The notes under the pieces were generated by a model that saw only the letters and a program-made list of their open reading frames with translations, did no database searches and was not told where the DNA came from. Made by a program: the position numbers and the translations under genes. A DNA stretch of 64,000 nucleotides from Mycolicibacterium boenickei (GTDB lineage Bacteria > Actinomycetota > Actinomycetes > Mycobacteriales > Mycobacteriaceae): positions 5,332,001-5,396,000 of the forward strand of contig NZ_AP022579.1 in the NCBI RefSeq assembly GCF_010731295.1. The letters run 5' to 3'. Every line of letters starts with the position of its first letter. The first letter of the stretch is position 1. Positions 48,818 through 58,443 of this stretch are shown here, one piece after another.

Positions 48818-48873
48818 CAACGGCCGGTGATTTGGTGCGAACGCACCACTGGGCCGGCCCTTAGATTTGAGCG

Positions 48874-49212
48874 GTGAACTCTGGCATCGCACGCTTGGTG
48901 GGTTCTCTGCCGCATACCGATCCGGTCATGAAGATCATCGCGGTGGGCGACCTGGAGCTCTATCACGTGAGCCCGCCGTTGCACGGCTACAACGTCGTCG
49001 CCGCCGCCCAGACGACGTGGGCCATGCGGGCACAGTGCATCTACCCCGATGGCCACATCGAGCCGCCGGAGCCCGACGATCCGGTATCGACCGAGCTCTA
49101 CGGTGTCGTCGGTGAAGGTCTGCAGATCGACGACACCGAGAAACTCCCGGGCAGCGCCGACGGCCGCAATGTCGCCCGCACGCTGGCGGCGATCGGCTAC
49201 ACGATCATCTAG
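48874..49212 (+). CDS. Conserved hypothetical protein (unknown function)
   Basis: I do not recognise this 112-residue protein. It has no signal or membrane helix; a mixed fold around KIIAVGDLELYHVSPPLHG and QCIYPDGHIEPPEPDD is visible. GTG 48874 lies six bases after TAGATT (48862-48867), so a leaderless start is likely; ATG 48928 is an alternative that begins at MKIIAVGDLE. It ends just before a long hairpin and converges on ilvC. Confidence 0.6.
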   Translation: MNSGIARLVGSLPHTDPVMKIIAVGDLELYHVSPPLHGYNVVAAAQTTWAMRAQCIYPDGHIEPPEPDDPVSTELYGVVGEGLQIDDTEKLPGSADGRNVARTLAAIGYTII

Positions 49213-49221
49213 TACGCGAAA

Positions 49222-49268
49222 GGCCAGTTACTGCACGCGTTTTCGAACTTTGCGTGCAATAACTGGCC
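49222..49268 (-). terminator. Long hairpin between the hypothetical gene and ilvC, 14 bases after the ilvC stop
   Basis: Seventeen-base arms 49222-49238 (GGCCAGTTACTGCACGC) and 49252-49268 pair with a single mismatch (49231/49259), around a 13-base loop that itself can fold (GTTTTCGAAC). There is no U tract. It is located 14 bases after ilvC and 9 after the plus-strand gene, so it may end both transcripts. Confidence 0.7.
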
Positions 49269-49282
49269 AGTCAGCGTGAAAA

Positions 49283-50332
<1,050 letters not shown>

Positions 50333-50351
50333 CTAACGCTACTTGACGTGC

Positions 50352-50864
50352 TTACTTCACTGCGCTGATACCACGGGGTCCGCGCGAGACCGACACCATG
50401 CCGGACTGTGCGATCTCGCGGATACCGTACGGCTCCAGGACCCGCAGCAGGGCCTCCAGCTTCTCCGGGGTACCGGTCGCCTCGACCGTCAGGGACTCGG
50501 TCGAAACATCAACGACCTTGGCGCGGAACAGGTTCACCGCTTCGATGACCTGGCCACGGTTGGTTGCGTCGGCGCGCACCTTGATCAGGGCGAGTTCGCG
50601 GGAAACCGAGTTGTCGTCCTCCTGCTCGACGATCTTGATCACGTTGATCAGCTTGTTGAGCTGCTTGGTGATCTGTTCCAGCGGCGATTCCTCGACGCTG
50701 ACCACGATCGTCATCCGCGACATGTGCTTCTGCTCGGTCGCGCCCACCGCCAGGGACTGGATGTTGTAGCCGCGGCGAGAGAACAGCGAGGCCACCCGGG
50801 CGAGAACACCGGGTTTGTCCTCGACCAGCACCGAAAGGGTGTGGGTGGGGGTGGTGTTGCTCAT
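50352..50864 (-). CDS. ilvN: Acetolactate synthase small (regulatory) subunit
   Basis: IlvN is the valine-sensitive regulatory subunit of acetohydroxyacid synthase. The 170-residue protein has an N-terminal ACT domain (HTLSVLVEDKPGVLARVASL) and a C-terminal ALS_ss domain. ATG 50864 lies 31 bases after the ilvB stop; a longer frame overlapping ilvB is not supported. The length matches the mycobacterial protein. Confidence 0.97.
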   Translation of the reverse strand: MSNTTPTHTLSVLVEDKPGVLARVASLFSRRGYNIQSLAVGATEQKHMSRMTIVVSVEESPLEQITKQLNKLINVIKIVEQEDDNSVSRELALIKVRADATNRGQVIEAVNLFRAKVVDVSTESLTVEATGTPEKLEALLRVLEPYGIREIAQSGMVSVSRGPRGISAVK

Positions 50865-50895
50865 CAGTACCCTCTCTTCTTCGCGCAAGCGCTCA

Positions 50896-52758
50896 TCAGG
50901 CATGCCCCTCGGCGTCGTTTTCGTCGAACAGCGGCCGGATGTCCCGGGCTGCCATGATCTCGTCGTTGCTGGTACCGGCGGCGACCATCGGCCACACCTG
51001 CGCGTCGGCACCGACGATGAAGTCGATGACCACCGGGCGGTCGTTGATGGCCCGGGCCTGATTGATGACGTCCTCGACGTCCTCGGCCCGCTCGCAGCGC
51101 AATCCGACGCAGCCGAGCGCCTCGGCCAGCTTGACGAAGTCCGGGATCCGGCGCGAGTGCGTCGCCAGATCGGTCTGGCTGTAGCGCTGGTCGTAGAACA
51201 GGGTCTGCCACTGCCGCACCATGCCCAGGTTGCCGTTGTTGATCAACGCCACCTTGATCGGTGCGCCCTCGATGGCGCAGGTGGCCAGCTCCTGGTTGGT
51301 CATCTGGAAGCAGCCGTCGCCGTCGATGGCCCACACCTCGGCCTCGGGACGGGCGAACTTGGCGCCCATGGCCGCCGGGACGGCGAAGCCCATGGTGCCA
51401 AGACCGCCCGAATTCAGCCAGGTCTTCGGGTTCTCGTACTTGACGAACTGCGCGGCCCACATCTGGTGCTGGCCGACGCCTGCCACGTACACCGCCTCGG
51501 GTCCGGCGATCTGACCGAGCTTCTCGATGACGTACTCGGGGCTCAGGCTGCCGTCGCTCTGCGGGCCGTAGCTCAGCGGGTAGGTCGACTTGAGCCCGGA
51601 CAGGTACTCCCACCAGCTGTCCAGTTTCAGTGCGGCACTGGTGGTCCCGTCGCGGCGCAACACCTCGATCAGATCGGTGATGACGGCCTTGACGTCACCC
51701 ACGATCGGGACGTCGGCGTGCCGGTTCTTGCCGATCTCGGCGGGGTCGATGTCGGCGTGGATCACCTTCGCCTCGGGCGCGAACGACGACAGCTGGCCGG
51801 TGACGCGGTCGTCGAAGCGAGTACCCAGAGCGATCAGCAGATCGCTCTTCTGCAGGGCCCCCACGGCGGCCACGGTCCCGTGCATGCCCGGCATCCCCAG
51901 GTGCTGCGGGTGGCTGTCGGGGAACGCACCGCGCGCCATCAAGGTGGTGACGACCGGGATACCGGTCAGCTCGGCCAGCTCGAGCAACTCGGCGCTGGCC
52001 TCACCGCGGATGACACCACCGCCGACGTAGAGCACCGGCTTGTGCGCCGCGGCGATCAGCTTGGCGGCCTCGCGCACCTGACGGCTGTGCGGCTTGGTGT
52101 TCGGCTTGTAACCGGGCAGGTCCATCTGCGGCGGCCAGGAGAAGGTGCACTGGCCCTGCAGGATGTCCTTGGGAACGTCGACGAGGACCGCGCCCGGGCG
52201 ACCGGAGCGGGCGATGTGGAAGGCCTCGGCCATCACCTGGGCGATGTCATCGCCGTTGCGCACCAGGAAGTTGTGCTTGGTGATCGGCATGGTCATGCCG
52301 GTGATGTCGGCTTCCTGGAAGGCGTCGGTGCCGATCAGGCTGCGGCCCACCTGCCCGGTGATCGCCACCACGGGGATGGAGTCCATCTGGGCGTCGGCCA
52401 GCGGAGTGATCAGGTTGGTCGCGCCGGGGCCCGAGGTGGCCATCATCACGCCGACCTTGCCGGTGGCATGGGCGTAGCCGCTGGCGGCATGACCGGCGCC
52501 CTGCTCATGGCGAACCAGCACGTGACGCAGTTTCTGTGAGTCGAAAAGCGGATCGTAGACGGGCAGCACGGCGCCGCCGGGGATGCCGAAGACGACGTCG
52601 ACACCGAGCTCCTCCAGCGACCGGACGACCGCCTGGGCGCCGGTGAGCTGCACCGGTGCAACCCGATTGGGCTGACCCGATTCTGATTTGGCCTTGGCTG
52701 CGCCGTTGGCAGGCGCGGTTCCCGACCGGGCTGGCGGTCGTGTTGTCGGTGCGCTCAC
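50896..52758 (-). CDS. ilvB: Acetolactate synthase large (catalytic) subunit
   Basis: IlvB is the thiamine-diphosphate enzyme that makes acetolactate and acetohydroxybutyrate. The 620-residue protein shows the catalytic Glu in [14 protein letters not shown] and the TPP/Mg motif [15 protein letters not shown] near residue 490. An Ala/Pro-rich leader of ~35 residues precedes the domain. The GTG start at 52758 follows AGAGGA. The attenuator terminator lies 83 bases upstream, so the operon should be repressed when branched-chain amino acids are plentiful. Confidence 0.98.
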   Translation of the reverse strand: MSAPTTRPPARSGTAPANGAAKAKSESGQPNRVAPVQLTGAQAVVRSLEELGVDVVFGIPGGAVLPVYDPLFDSQKLRHVLVRHEQGAGHAASGYAHATGKVGVMMATSGPGATNLITPLADAQMDSIPVVAITGQVGRSLIGTDAFQEADITGMTMPITKHNFLVRNGDDIAQVMAEAFHIARSGRPGAVLVDVPKDILQGQCTFSWPPQMDLPGYKPNTKPHSRQVREAAKLIAAAHKPVLYVGGGVIRGEASAELLELAELTGIPVVTTLMARGAFPDSHPQHLGMPGMHGTVAAVGALQKSDLLIALGTRFDDRVTGQLSSFAPEAKVIHADIDPAEIGKNRHADVPIVGDVKAVITDLIEVLRRDGTTSAALKLDSWWEYLSGLKSTYPLSYGPQSDGSLSPEYVIEKLGQIAGPEAVYVAGVGQHQMWAAQFVKYENPKTWLNSGGLGTMGFAVPAAMGAKFARPEAEVWAIDGDGCFQMTNQELATCAIEGAPIKVALINNGNLGMVRQWQTLFYDQRYSQTDLATHSRRIPDFVKLAEALGCVGLRCERAEDVEDVINQARAINDRPVVIDFIVGADAQVWPMVAAGTSNDEIMAARDIRPLFDENDAEGHA

Positions 52759-52840
52759 GATGTCCTCTTCACGGTTGCGTCACATTCCTGTTGGCGGAAA
52801 CTTCAATTTTTCAATGATTCCGGCGCGCTTGTGGGCAAAT

Positions 52841-52875
52841 AAAAAACCCCCGTCAGCCGGCAGCTGTACGAGGGT
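52841..52875 (-). terminator. Intrinsic terminator (attenuator) of ilvBNC
   Basis: On the minus strand, CCCTCGT pairs with ACGGGGG (one T-G wobble) and the inner CAGC with GCTG, followed directly by six T residues. It lies between the leader-peptide stop (52895) and ilvB (52758), with no other gene to terminate. Its 5' flank (52876-52888) can instead pair with the leader-peptide coding region (52920-52932), giving a competing structure. Confidence 0.9.
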
Positions 52876-52894
52876 GGCGCGTCGATGCGGTTGG

Positions 52895-52966
52895 CTATGC
52901 CCGGCAGAGGGCTAGCGCGGCATCAACGCGCCAACCAATTACTACGAGCAATCCGGGGGTCTGCAT
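52895..52966 (-). CDS. ilvBNC leader peptide (23 residues, branched-chain amino acid rich)
   Basis: The ATG at 52966 opens a 23-codon frame with Leu6-Leu7-Val8-Val9-Ile10 in a row and further Val14, Leu18 and Leu20, ending at TAG 52895. Five consecutive branched-chain codons followed by a Trp and an attenuator terminator match the actinobacterial ilv leader arrangement described in Corynebacterium. Ribosome stalling at these codons when charged Leu, Val or Ile tRNA is scarce would let transcription pass into ilvBNC. A promoter places the transcript start at or next to the ATG, so the leader is probably leaderless. Confidence 0.88.
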   Translation of the reverse strand: MQTPGLLVVIGWRVDAALALCRA

Positions 52967-52974
52967 AGCACTCG

Positions 52975-53004
52975 ACGGTAGCTGCCGTACAGGTTAAAGG
53001 TCAA
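52975..53004 (-). promoter_or_regulatory. ilvBNC promoter
   Basis: Read on the minus strand, TTGACC (53004-52999) and TACCGT (52980-52975) are 18 bases apart. The -10 box ends eight bases before the leader-peptide ATG, so transcription would begin at about that ATG. The remainder of the 320-base gap between ilvB (52758) and the Cfp6-like gene (53079) holds the leader, attenuator and no other gene that I can see. Confidence 0.7.
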
Positions 53005-53078
53005 ATTGCTTCGCCTGCGGGCCACGACAGAGTGGATGGCCGGCGGGCCGGCGATTCAGGTGGTGCAAGGATGAAGCT

Positions 53079-53468
53079 GTGAGCGCACGATCGGCAACCG
53101 CCCCTGTCGTCATCCGGATTTCGCCCATGGCGCACCTGGCAGTCGGCTTTCTGACGCTCGGTCTGCTGACCCTGGTGCTGAGCAATCCCACCGTTTTCTC
53201 GGTGCTGCTGGTGATCCCGATTGCGTTGTCGGCGGCCATCATCCGGTACCGCACCACCGCCGATACCGACACCGTCACCGCGCGTTCTCTGACGCGCAGC
53301 CGCACGGTGCAGTGGGGCGATATCAAGGGACTGCGGTTCGACCGGTCCTCATGGGCGATTGCCGACCTGAACGACGGAACCGACCTGCGCCTGCCCGCAG
53401 TGACGTTCGCAACATTGCCGTTGCTGACCGAGGTGAGCGGCGGCCGCGTACCGAATCCGTACGCCTGA
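53079..53468 (+). CDS. Cfp6-like PH-domain low-molecular-weight protein
   Basis: This 129-residue protein has two hydrophobic segments at ~residues 20-58, then a small PH-like (bPH) domain with RTVQWGDIKGLRFDRSSWA and TDLRLPAV. It matches Rv3004 (Cfp6), an antigen found in culture filtrates. Function is unknown; membrane attachment is suggested by the helices. The GTG start at 53079 follows AAGGA. It converges on the DoxX gene. Confidence 0.85.
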   Translation: MSARSATAPVVIRISPMAHLAVGFLTLGLLTLVLSNPTVFSVLLVIPIALSAAIIRYRTTADTDTVTARSLTRSRTVQWGDIKGLRFDRSSWAIADLNDGTDLRLPAVTFATLPLLTEVSGGRVPNPYA

Positions 53469-53490
53469 TCAGTGGCCGTTCAGCACCGAT

Positions 53491-54333
53491 TCAGCCGAGT
53501 GGGTTGCCGCCGTTGAGCAGCACCCAGATGGCGATGCCCCCGGCCACGCCGAGCAACAGGGCGACGAAGGATCCGACGAAGGGACGCCGGGCCCACCCGC
53601 GACCGGCATCGAATCCGTAGCGACCCGGTCCGGTGAGGATGATCGCGGCCGCGGCCACGACGACGATGAACCGATATTCGGTGCCATCGGTGATGACTTC
53701 CGAGAGCCGGGCCTGCTCGTGGGCCGCCATCGCGGTCGCGAGCACCCCGTTGATCAGGTAGGCCAGGGCGCCGGCCGCCGCGATCGGCGTGAACAGCCCC
53801 AGCACCAACAGCACGCCGGCGGCGATCTGGCCTCCGGTAGCCGCGTAGGTCAGGATGTCGGCGTTCTTGAAGCCCATCTCACCGAGTTGGGTGTTGAACC
53901 CGTCCAGGCCGGGGCCGCCCCACCATCCGAACGCCTTCTGCAGGCCGTGGATGATCATCAGCCCGCCAAGTGCCACGCGCAGGATCAACAGGCCGAGGTC
54001 CTGGGTGCCTCTTCGGCCGGCGGCCCTGATGCGGTCGTCGACGAACTCGTCGCGCTCGATCTCGGCCGGTTCGGCCGAGAAGGGGCCGATCGGAGCGGGG
54101 CCGCCCGGCTGCACGTACGGCAGCGGCTCAGGGTCTCCGACCAGGCTGAAGGCAGACTGGTCGCCCGATTTGGAGTCGTAGCGCGGAATCGCGGTGGTTT
54201 CGAAGTCCCCGCCGTACGTCGCCGACGGCAGATCGTCTTCGGGGTCGACCAGGCTGGCTCCGGCCGGCCTGGCGGAATCGTCCGAGTAACCCGGTCGTTG
54301 CCAGGCTTGAGGGTCCTGCGAGTGACTGGTCAC
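53491..54333 (-). CDS. DoxX-family membrane protein
   Basis: This 280-residue protein has a cytosolic variable N-terminus (~100 residues, Pro- and acid-rich), then a four-helix DoxX domain (LLILRVALGGLMIIHGLQKA, GQIAAGVLLVLGLFTPIAA). Its M. tuberculosis homologue Rv3005c forms a membrane-associated oxidoreductase complex with SodA and SseA that protects against radical stress; that role here is by homology. Neither partner is in the window. Confidence 0.9.
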   Translation of the reverse strand: MTSHSQDPQAWQRPGYSDDSARPAGASLVDPEDDLPSATYGGDFETTAIPRYDSKSGDQSAFSLVGDPEPLPYVQPGGPAPIGPFSAEPAEIERDEFVDDRIRAAGRRGTQDLGLLILRVALGGLMIIHGLQKAFGWWGGPGLDGFNTQLGEMGFKNADILTYAATGGQIAAGVLLVLGLFTPIAAAGALAYLINGVLATAMAAHEQARLSEVITDGTEYRFIVVVAAAAIILTGPGRYGFDAGRGWARRPFVGSFVALLLGVAGGIAIWVLLNGGNPLG

Positions 54334-54469
54334 AGCTGCCAGGGTAAGTGCAAGGTCGGTCCGATCCGGGTATTTACCCCGGCGCTTCTGCCTGGTATCG
54401 GGCTGCTATGGACCCGGCGCACGGTCCCGACGTGGCGCGCACTGCCGAGGCATCCGTAATCTGGCGGGC

Positions 54470-55591
54470 ATGAAATCGCGCCGGCGGATGACGGGGGTGG
54501 CCGCCGTTCTGTGCGCCGCGATGCTGGTCGGTTCGGGCTGCGCCCGATTCGACGCGGCCCAGTCCGAGCCTTTCACCACTGAACCGAAGATGGAGCCGGG
54601 GCCGACCACGACGCCGCCGCCTCCGCCGCCGCTGCCTGCCAAGCCGTTTCCCAAGGAATGCAAGGCAACGGGCGTGATGCAGGGTTGCCTGGACAGCACC
54701 AGCGGTTTGATCATGCTTCCCGACAGCCAGTCCGCCCTGGTCGGCGAGCGGCTCACCGGCGCGGTCAAGCAGGTGTCGGTGAAAGCCGAGCCGAAGGTCA
54801 AGGTGATGATCCCGGTCGATCCGTCTGGCGACGGCGGCCTGATGGACATCGTGTTGTCCCCGACGTACAGCCAGGACCGGTTGATGTACGCCTACGTCAG
54901 CACACCGACCGACAACCGGGTGATTCGCATCGCCGACGGCGACGTGCCGAAGCCGATCCTCACCGGCATCCCCAAGGGCGCCAGCGGCAACATGGGGTCG
55001 CTGACTTTCACCAGCAAGACCACCCTGCTGGTGCAAACGGGTGATGCGGGCGATCCCGCACTGGCCGCCGATCCCGGATCACTGGCCGGCAAGGTGCTGC
55101 GCATCGAGCAGCCGACCACGGTCAACCAGGCCCCGATCACCACGGCGCTGAGCGGCCTCGGCGCCGCCGGGGCGATGTGCGTCGACGCGGCGGACGGTTC
55201 GCTCTACGTCACCGACCGGACTCCGAGCGCCGACCGTCTGCAGCGGATCACCAAGGATTCCAAGGTGTCCACGGTGTGGACCTGGCCGGACCGCCCAGGC
55301 GTCGCCGGGTGCGCCGCCCTGGAGGGCACGGTGTTGGTCAACCTCGTCGACCCCAAGAAGACCGTCGCGGTGCGGCTCGCCCCCGACACCGGCGCCGTCA
55401 CCGGTGATCCGGAGGTGGTGCGGGAGAACGTGCGCGGACACGCGTGGGCGCTGCAGCTGTCCCCTGACGGCAACGTGTGGGGTGCGACCGTGAACCGGAC
55501 CGCCGGCGACGCGGAGAGCTTCGACGACGTCGTGTTCCCACTCTTCCCGCAGGGCGGCGGCTTCCCGCGCAGCAACGCTGACAACACCTGA
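54470..55591 (+). CDS. lppZ: Lipoprotein LppZ, PQQ-dependent sugar dehydrogenase-like beta-propeller
   Basis: This 373-residue exported lipoprotein has lipobox LVGSGCAR (Cys ~24), a Pro-rich linker and a six-bladed propeller of the glucose/sorbosone dehydrogenase type (SLTFTSKTTLLVQTGDAGD, HAWALQLSPDGNVWG). The M. tuberculosis homologue Rv3006 is called LppZ. Enzyme activity is unproven. The start ATG 54470 follows TAATCT (54457-54462) by seven bases, without a ribosome site, so the mRNA is probably leaderless. Confidence 0.92.
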   Translation: MKSRRRMTGVAAVLCAAMLVGSGCARFDAAQSEPFTTEPKMEPGPTTTPPPPPPLPAKPFPKECKATGVMQGCLDSTSGLIMLPDSQSALVGERLTGAVKQVSVKAEPKVKVMIPVDPSGDGGLMDIVLSPTYSQDRLMYAYVSTPTDNRVIRIADGDVPKPILTGIPKGASGNMGSLTFTSKTTLLVQTGDAGDPALAADPGSLAGKVLRIEQPTTVNQAPITTALSGLGAAGAMCVDAADGSLYVTDRTPSADRLQRITKDSKVSTVWTWPDRPGVAGCAALEGTVLVNLVDPKKTVAVRLAPDTGAVTGDPEVVRENVRGHAWALQLSPDGNVWGATVNRTAGDAESFDDVVFPLFPQGGGFPRSNADNT

Positions 55592-55722
55592 GCCACAACA
55601 CATTTCAAGGCGGGTCGGCTCACGAATCGTGACCGGGGACGGCTGCACCGACGGCGAAAAATAAATGCAAGGGTCACAACGTGCCCTTAGAAATGGTTCG
55701 CCTATCACGTACCATTGTCCGG

Positions 55723-56346
55723 GTGCCTGACCGCCCCCGCCGCAGATACGCGCCGCGGCTACCGCGCGAGGAAAGGCGCGAGCAACTGCTGGACGCGGCG
55801 ATGACCGTGCTCCACGACTGCCCCTTGCACGAGCTGAGGATGGAGGCGGTCGCCGAGGCCGGCGGAGTGGGCAAACCGGTGCTGTATACCGCGTTCCGAA
55901 CCCGCGCCGAGCTGGTGACCGCCTTGCTCATCCGCGAGCATCAACAGGGGCTGAGTCAGGTACTGGCCGCGCTGCCCAAGAACCTGTCGGTCACGGGCCC
56001 GACGGATGCCTATACCGCGACCGTCACCGGTTTCCTGCGGTGCGTGCTGGAGAATCCGACCCGCTGGCGGCTGATCCTCACCGTGCCCGACAGTGCCCCG
56101 CGCGACTACCGCGCCGCCGTCCGCAACGCCCGGAATCAGATCCTCACGCAGGTAGAGCAAATGGCGAAAGCCGGCATTGCGGTGGATCCGCGGCTGGCTG
56201 CGCTGGATGCCGAGCTGCTCGGTCACACGTTGTTGTCGTTCGCCGAGATGCTCGGCCGGCTGGCCGTGCACGACCCGGACAACTACCCGCGTGAGCGGCT
56301 CGAACGGTATGCCGCCGCGGCGATGACGATGCTCGCCGGCCGGTGA
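55723..56346 (+). CDS. TetR-family regulator
   Basis: The N-terminal domain of this 207-residue regulator contains EERREQLLDAAMTVLHDC and the helix-turn-helix VAEAGGVGKPVLYTAFRTRA; the rest is a helical ligand-binding domain. The GTG 55723 lies seven bases after TACCAT (55710-55715), a TANNNT -10 box, so it is probably translated from a leaderless mRNA; two earlier in-frame starts (55681, 55693) would precede this promoter. It lies next to gatB (convergent). The target is unknown. Confidence 0.88.
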   Translation: MPDRPRRRYAPRLPREERREQLLDAAMTVLHDCPLHELRMEAVAEAGGVGKPVLYTAFRTRAELVTALLIREHQQGLSQVLAALPKNLSVTGPTDAYTATVTGFLRCVLENPTRWRLILTVPDSAPRDYRAAVRNARNQILTQVEQMAKAGIAVDPRLAALDAELLGHTLLSFAEMLGRLAVHDPDNYPRERLERYAAAAMTMLAGR

Positions 56347-56358
56347 GCTGACCGTCGG

Positions 56359-57870
56359 TTATCCGGCCTGGCCGCAGGCGGCCAGCACCAACTCGCGCAC
56401 CCGCGCGGCGTCGGCCGAGCCCTTGGTGGCCTTCATCACGGCGCCGACGATGGCGCCTGCCGCAGCGACCTTGCCGCCGCGGATCTTCTCCACGACATCG
56501 GGGTTGGCAGCCAGTGCCTCGTCCACCGCGGCCTGGATCACCGAGTCGTCGCGCACGAGCGCCAAGCCACGGTCGGTCATCACCTGCTCGGGCTCGCCTT
56601 CGCCGGCCAACACACCTTCGATCACCTGGCGGGCCAGCTTGTTGGACAGCTTGCCCTCGTCGACGAGTTTGACCACGGCGGCCACCTGGGCCGGGGTGAT
56701 GGGCAGCGCCTCGAGCTCGATTTCCGACTCGTTCGCCTTCTGCACCAGGAAGTTGCCCCACCAGGCGCGCGCGGCCTCGCTGGAGGCGCCGTGGCCGACG
56801 GTGGCGGCCACCAGCTCGACGGCACCGGCGTTGACCAGGTCGCGCATCACCTCGTCGGAGATGCCCCATTCCTCCTGAATCCGCTTGCGCGCCAACCACG
56901 GCAGCTCGGGGATGGTCTGGCGCAGGCGGTCGACCAGCTCGTCGCTTGGCGCGATCGGCTCAAGGTCGGGCTCCGGGAAATAGCGGTAATCCTGCGCGGT
57001 TTCCTTGCTCCGTCCCGGCGAGGTGTAACCGTCCTCGTGGAAATGCCGGGTCTCCTGGGTGACCGTGCCGCCGGAGTTGAGAACCGCGGCCTGGCGGCGC
57101 ATTTCGTACCGGACCGCCACCTCGACGCTCTTGAGCGAGTTCACGTTCTTGGTCTCGGTACGGGTGCCGAACTCGGCCGCGCCGACCGGCTTGAGGGATA
57201 GGTTCGAGTCACACCGCATGGACCCCTGGTCCATGCGCACGTCCGATACACCCAAGCCGCGCAGCAGATCTCGCAGTGCCGTCACGTAGGCACGGGCGAT
57301 TTCCGGTGCCCGCGCCCCGGTTCCCTCGATGGGCCTGGTGACGATTTCGATCAGCGGAACACCGGCCCGGTTGAAGTCGGCCAGCGACGTGGTCGCGCCC
57401 GCGATGCGCCCGGTGTCACTGCCCAGGTGCGTCAGCTTCCCGGTGTCCTCCTCCATGTGCGCACGCTCGATCTCGACGCGGAAGGTGGTGCCGTCATCGA
57501 GCGGCACGTCGAGGTACCCGTTGATCGCGATGGGTTCGTCGTACTGCGAGATCTGGTAGTTCTTCGGCTGGTCCGGGTAGAAGTAGTTCTTCCGGGCGAA
57601 CCGGCCCCACGGTGCGATATCGCAGTTGAGCGCGAGGCCGATGCGGATCGCCGCCTCGACGGCCGCCTCGTTGAGCACCGGAAGAGAACCGGGCAGTCCG
57701 AGGCAGACCGGGCAGACGAGCGTGTTGGGCTCGGCACCGAACCGATTGGCGCAGCCGCAGAACATCTTGGTGGCCGTGGACAGCTCGACGTGCACCTCCA
57801 TGCCCATCACGGGCTCGTAGGCGGCGATCACGTCGTCGTAGTCGACGAGTTCAGCGGTAGCGACAGACAT
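56359..57870 (-). CDS. gatB: Aspartyl/glutamyl-tRNA amidotransferase subunit B
   Basis: GatB binds misacylated tRNA and activates its glutamate (or aspartate) for amidation in the GatCAB complex. The 503-residue protein has [20 protein letters not shown] near the N-terminus, a zinc-binding Cys set ([10 protein letters not shown] and [11 protein letters not shown]), and the C-terminal tail domain. It is separated from gatA and gatC by pfkA and a regulator pair, as in M. tuberculosis. Confidence 0.97.
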   Translation of the reverse strand: MSVATAELVDYDDVIAAYEPVMGMEVHVELSTATKMFCGCANRFGAEPNTLVCPVCLGLPGSLPVLNEAAVEAAIRIGLALNCDIAPWGRFARKNYFYPDQPKNYQISQYDEPIAINGYLDVPLDDGTTFRVEIERAHMEEDTGKLTHLGSDTGRIAGATTSLADFNRAGVPLIEIVTRPIEGTGARAPEIARAYVTALRDLLRGLGVSDVRMDQGSMRCDSNLSLKPVGAAEFGTRTETKNVNSLKSVEVAVRYEMRRQAAVLNSGGTVTQETRHFHEDGYTSPGRSKETAQDYRYFPEPDLEPIAPSDELVDRLRQTIPELPWLARKRIQEEWGISDEVMRDLVNAGAVELVAATVGHGASSEAARAWWGNFLVQKANESEIELEALPITPAQVAAVVKLVDEGKLSNKLARQVIEGVLAGEGEPEQVMTDRGLALVRDDSVIQAAVDEALAANPDVVEKIRGGKVAAAGAIVGAVMKATKGSADAARVRELVLAACGQAG

Positions 57871-57896
57871 GGTGTCGATCCTAATGGGGCCGCGTT

Positions 57897-58370
57897 TCAG
57901 GTCAGTCCGGGGTGGACGCCGGGGATCAGACCCGCGGCGGCCGACAACCGCCGCAATGTGTGTCGCAGGACGGCGCGCTCGTCGTCGGACAGCGACGCGG
58001 TGACCTCGTCCTCGAGCGCGCGGCCGGTCTCATCCAGCGCCGGGATCAGCTCCCGCGCCCGCTCGGTCAACGACACGGCGAAGGCCCGGCGGTCCTCGGG
58101 ATGCGGCCTGCGTTCCACCAGCCCCTCAGCCTCAAGGGTGTCGATCAGCGTGACCATGACGTTGCGGTGCAGGCCCAGCCGCTCGTACAGCTCACGCTGG
58201 GACTGCCCGTCGGCCGCGGCGAGCGCCAGCAGGACCGCGGTGGCCCGGGGATGCAGGCCCAGCGGTTCCAACCTGGCCTTGAACCCCTCGGCCACATACG
58301 CGCCGAGCTGGGACAGCAGAAACGGTATGCGCTGGTCGAGCGCGGACACCCCGATCGGTTTCTCAGCCAC
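57897..58370 (-). CDS. MarR-family regulator
   Basis: This 157-residue MarR protein has a winged helix with [21 protein letters not shown] and wing [18 protein letters not shown]. It is divergent from an NAD(P)-binding reductase gene across a 73-base region holding a 15-base perfect palindrome, its likely operator. Ligand and full regulon are unknown. It has no clear equal in the M. tuberculosis order that I recall, suggesting an accessory insertion between gatB and pfkA. Confidence 0.92.
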   Translation of the reverse strand: MAEKPIGVSALDQRIPFLLSQLGAYVAEGFKARLEPLGLHPRATAVLLALAAADGQSQRELYERLGLHRNVMVTLIDTLEAEGLVERRPHPEDRRAFAVSLTERARELIPALDETGRALEDEVTASLSDDERAVLRHTLRRLSAAAGLIPGVHPGLT

Positions 58371-58413
58371 ACGCGGACACTAGCACTGCGAGTGATTGTC
58401 ATATAGCGTGATT

Positions 58414-58428
58414 GTCACTATTAGTGAC
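58414..58428. promoter_or_regulatory. Perfect palindrome, candidate MarR operator
   Basis: GTCACTATTAGTGAC (58414-58428) is a perfect palindrome around a central T. Two direct copies of GTGATTGTCA at 58392 and 58408 overlap it, 16 bases apart. The site is 15 bases before the start of the reductase gene, within the divergent region to the MarR gene (start 58370), so repression of both is likely. Confidence 0.6.
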
Positions 58429-58443
58429 CATTTGGGAGGCTTC

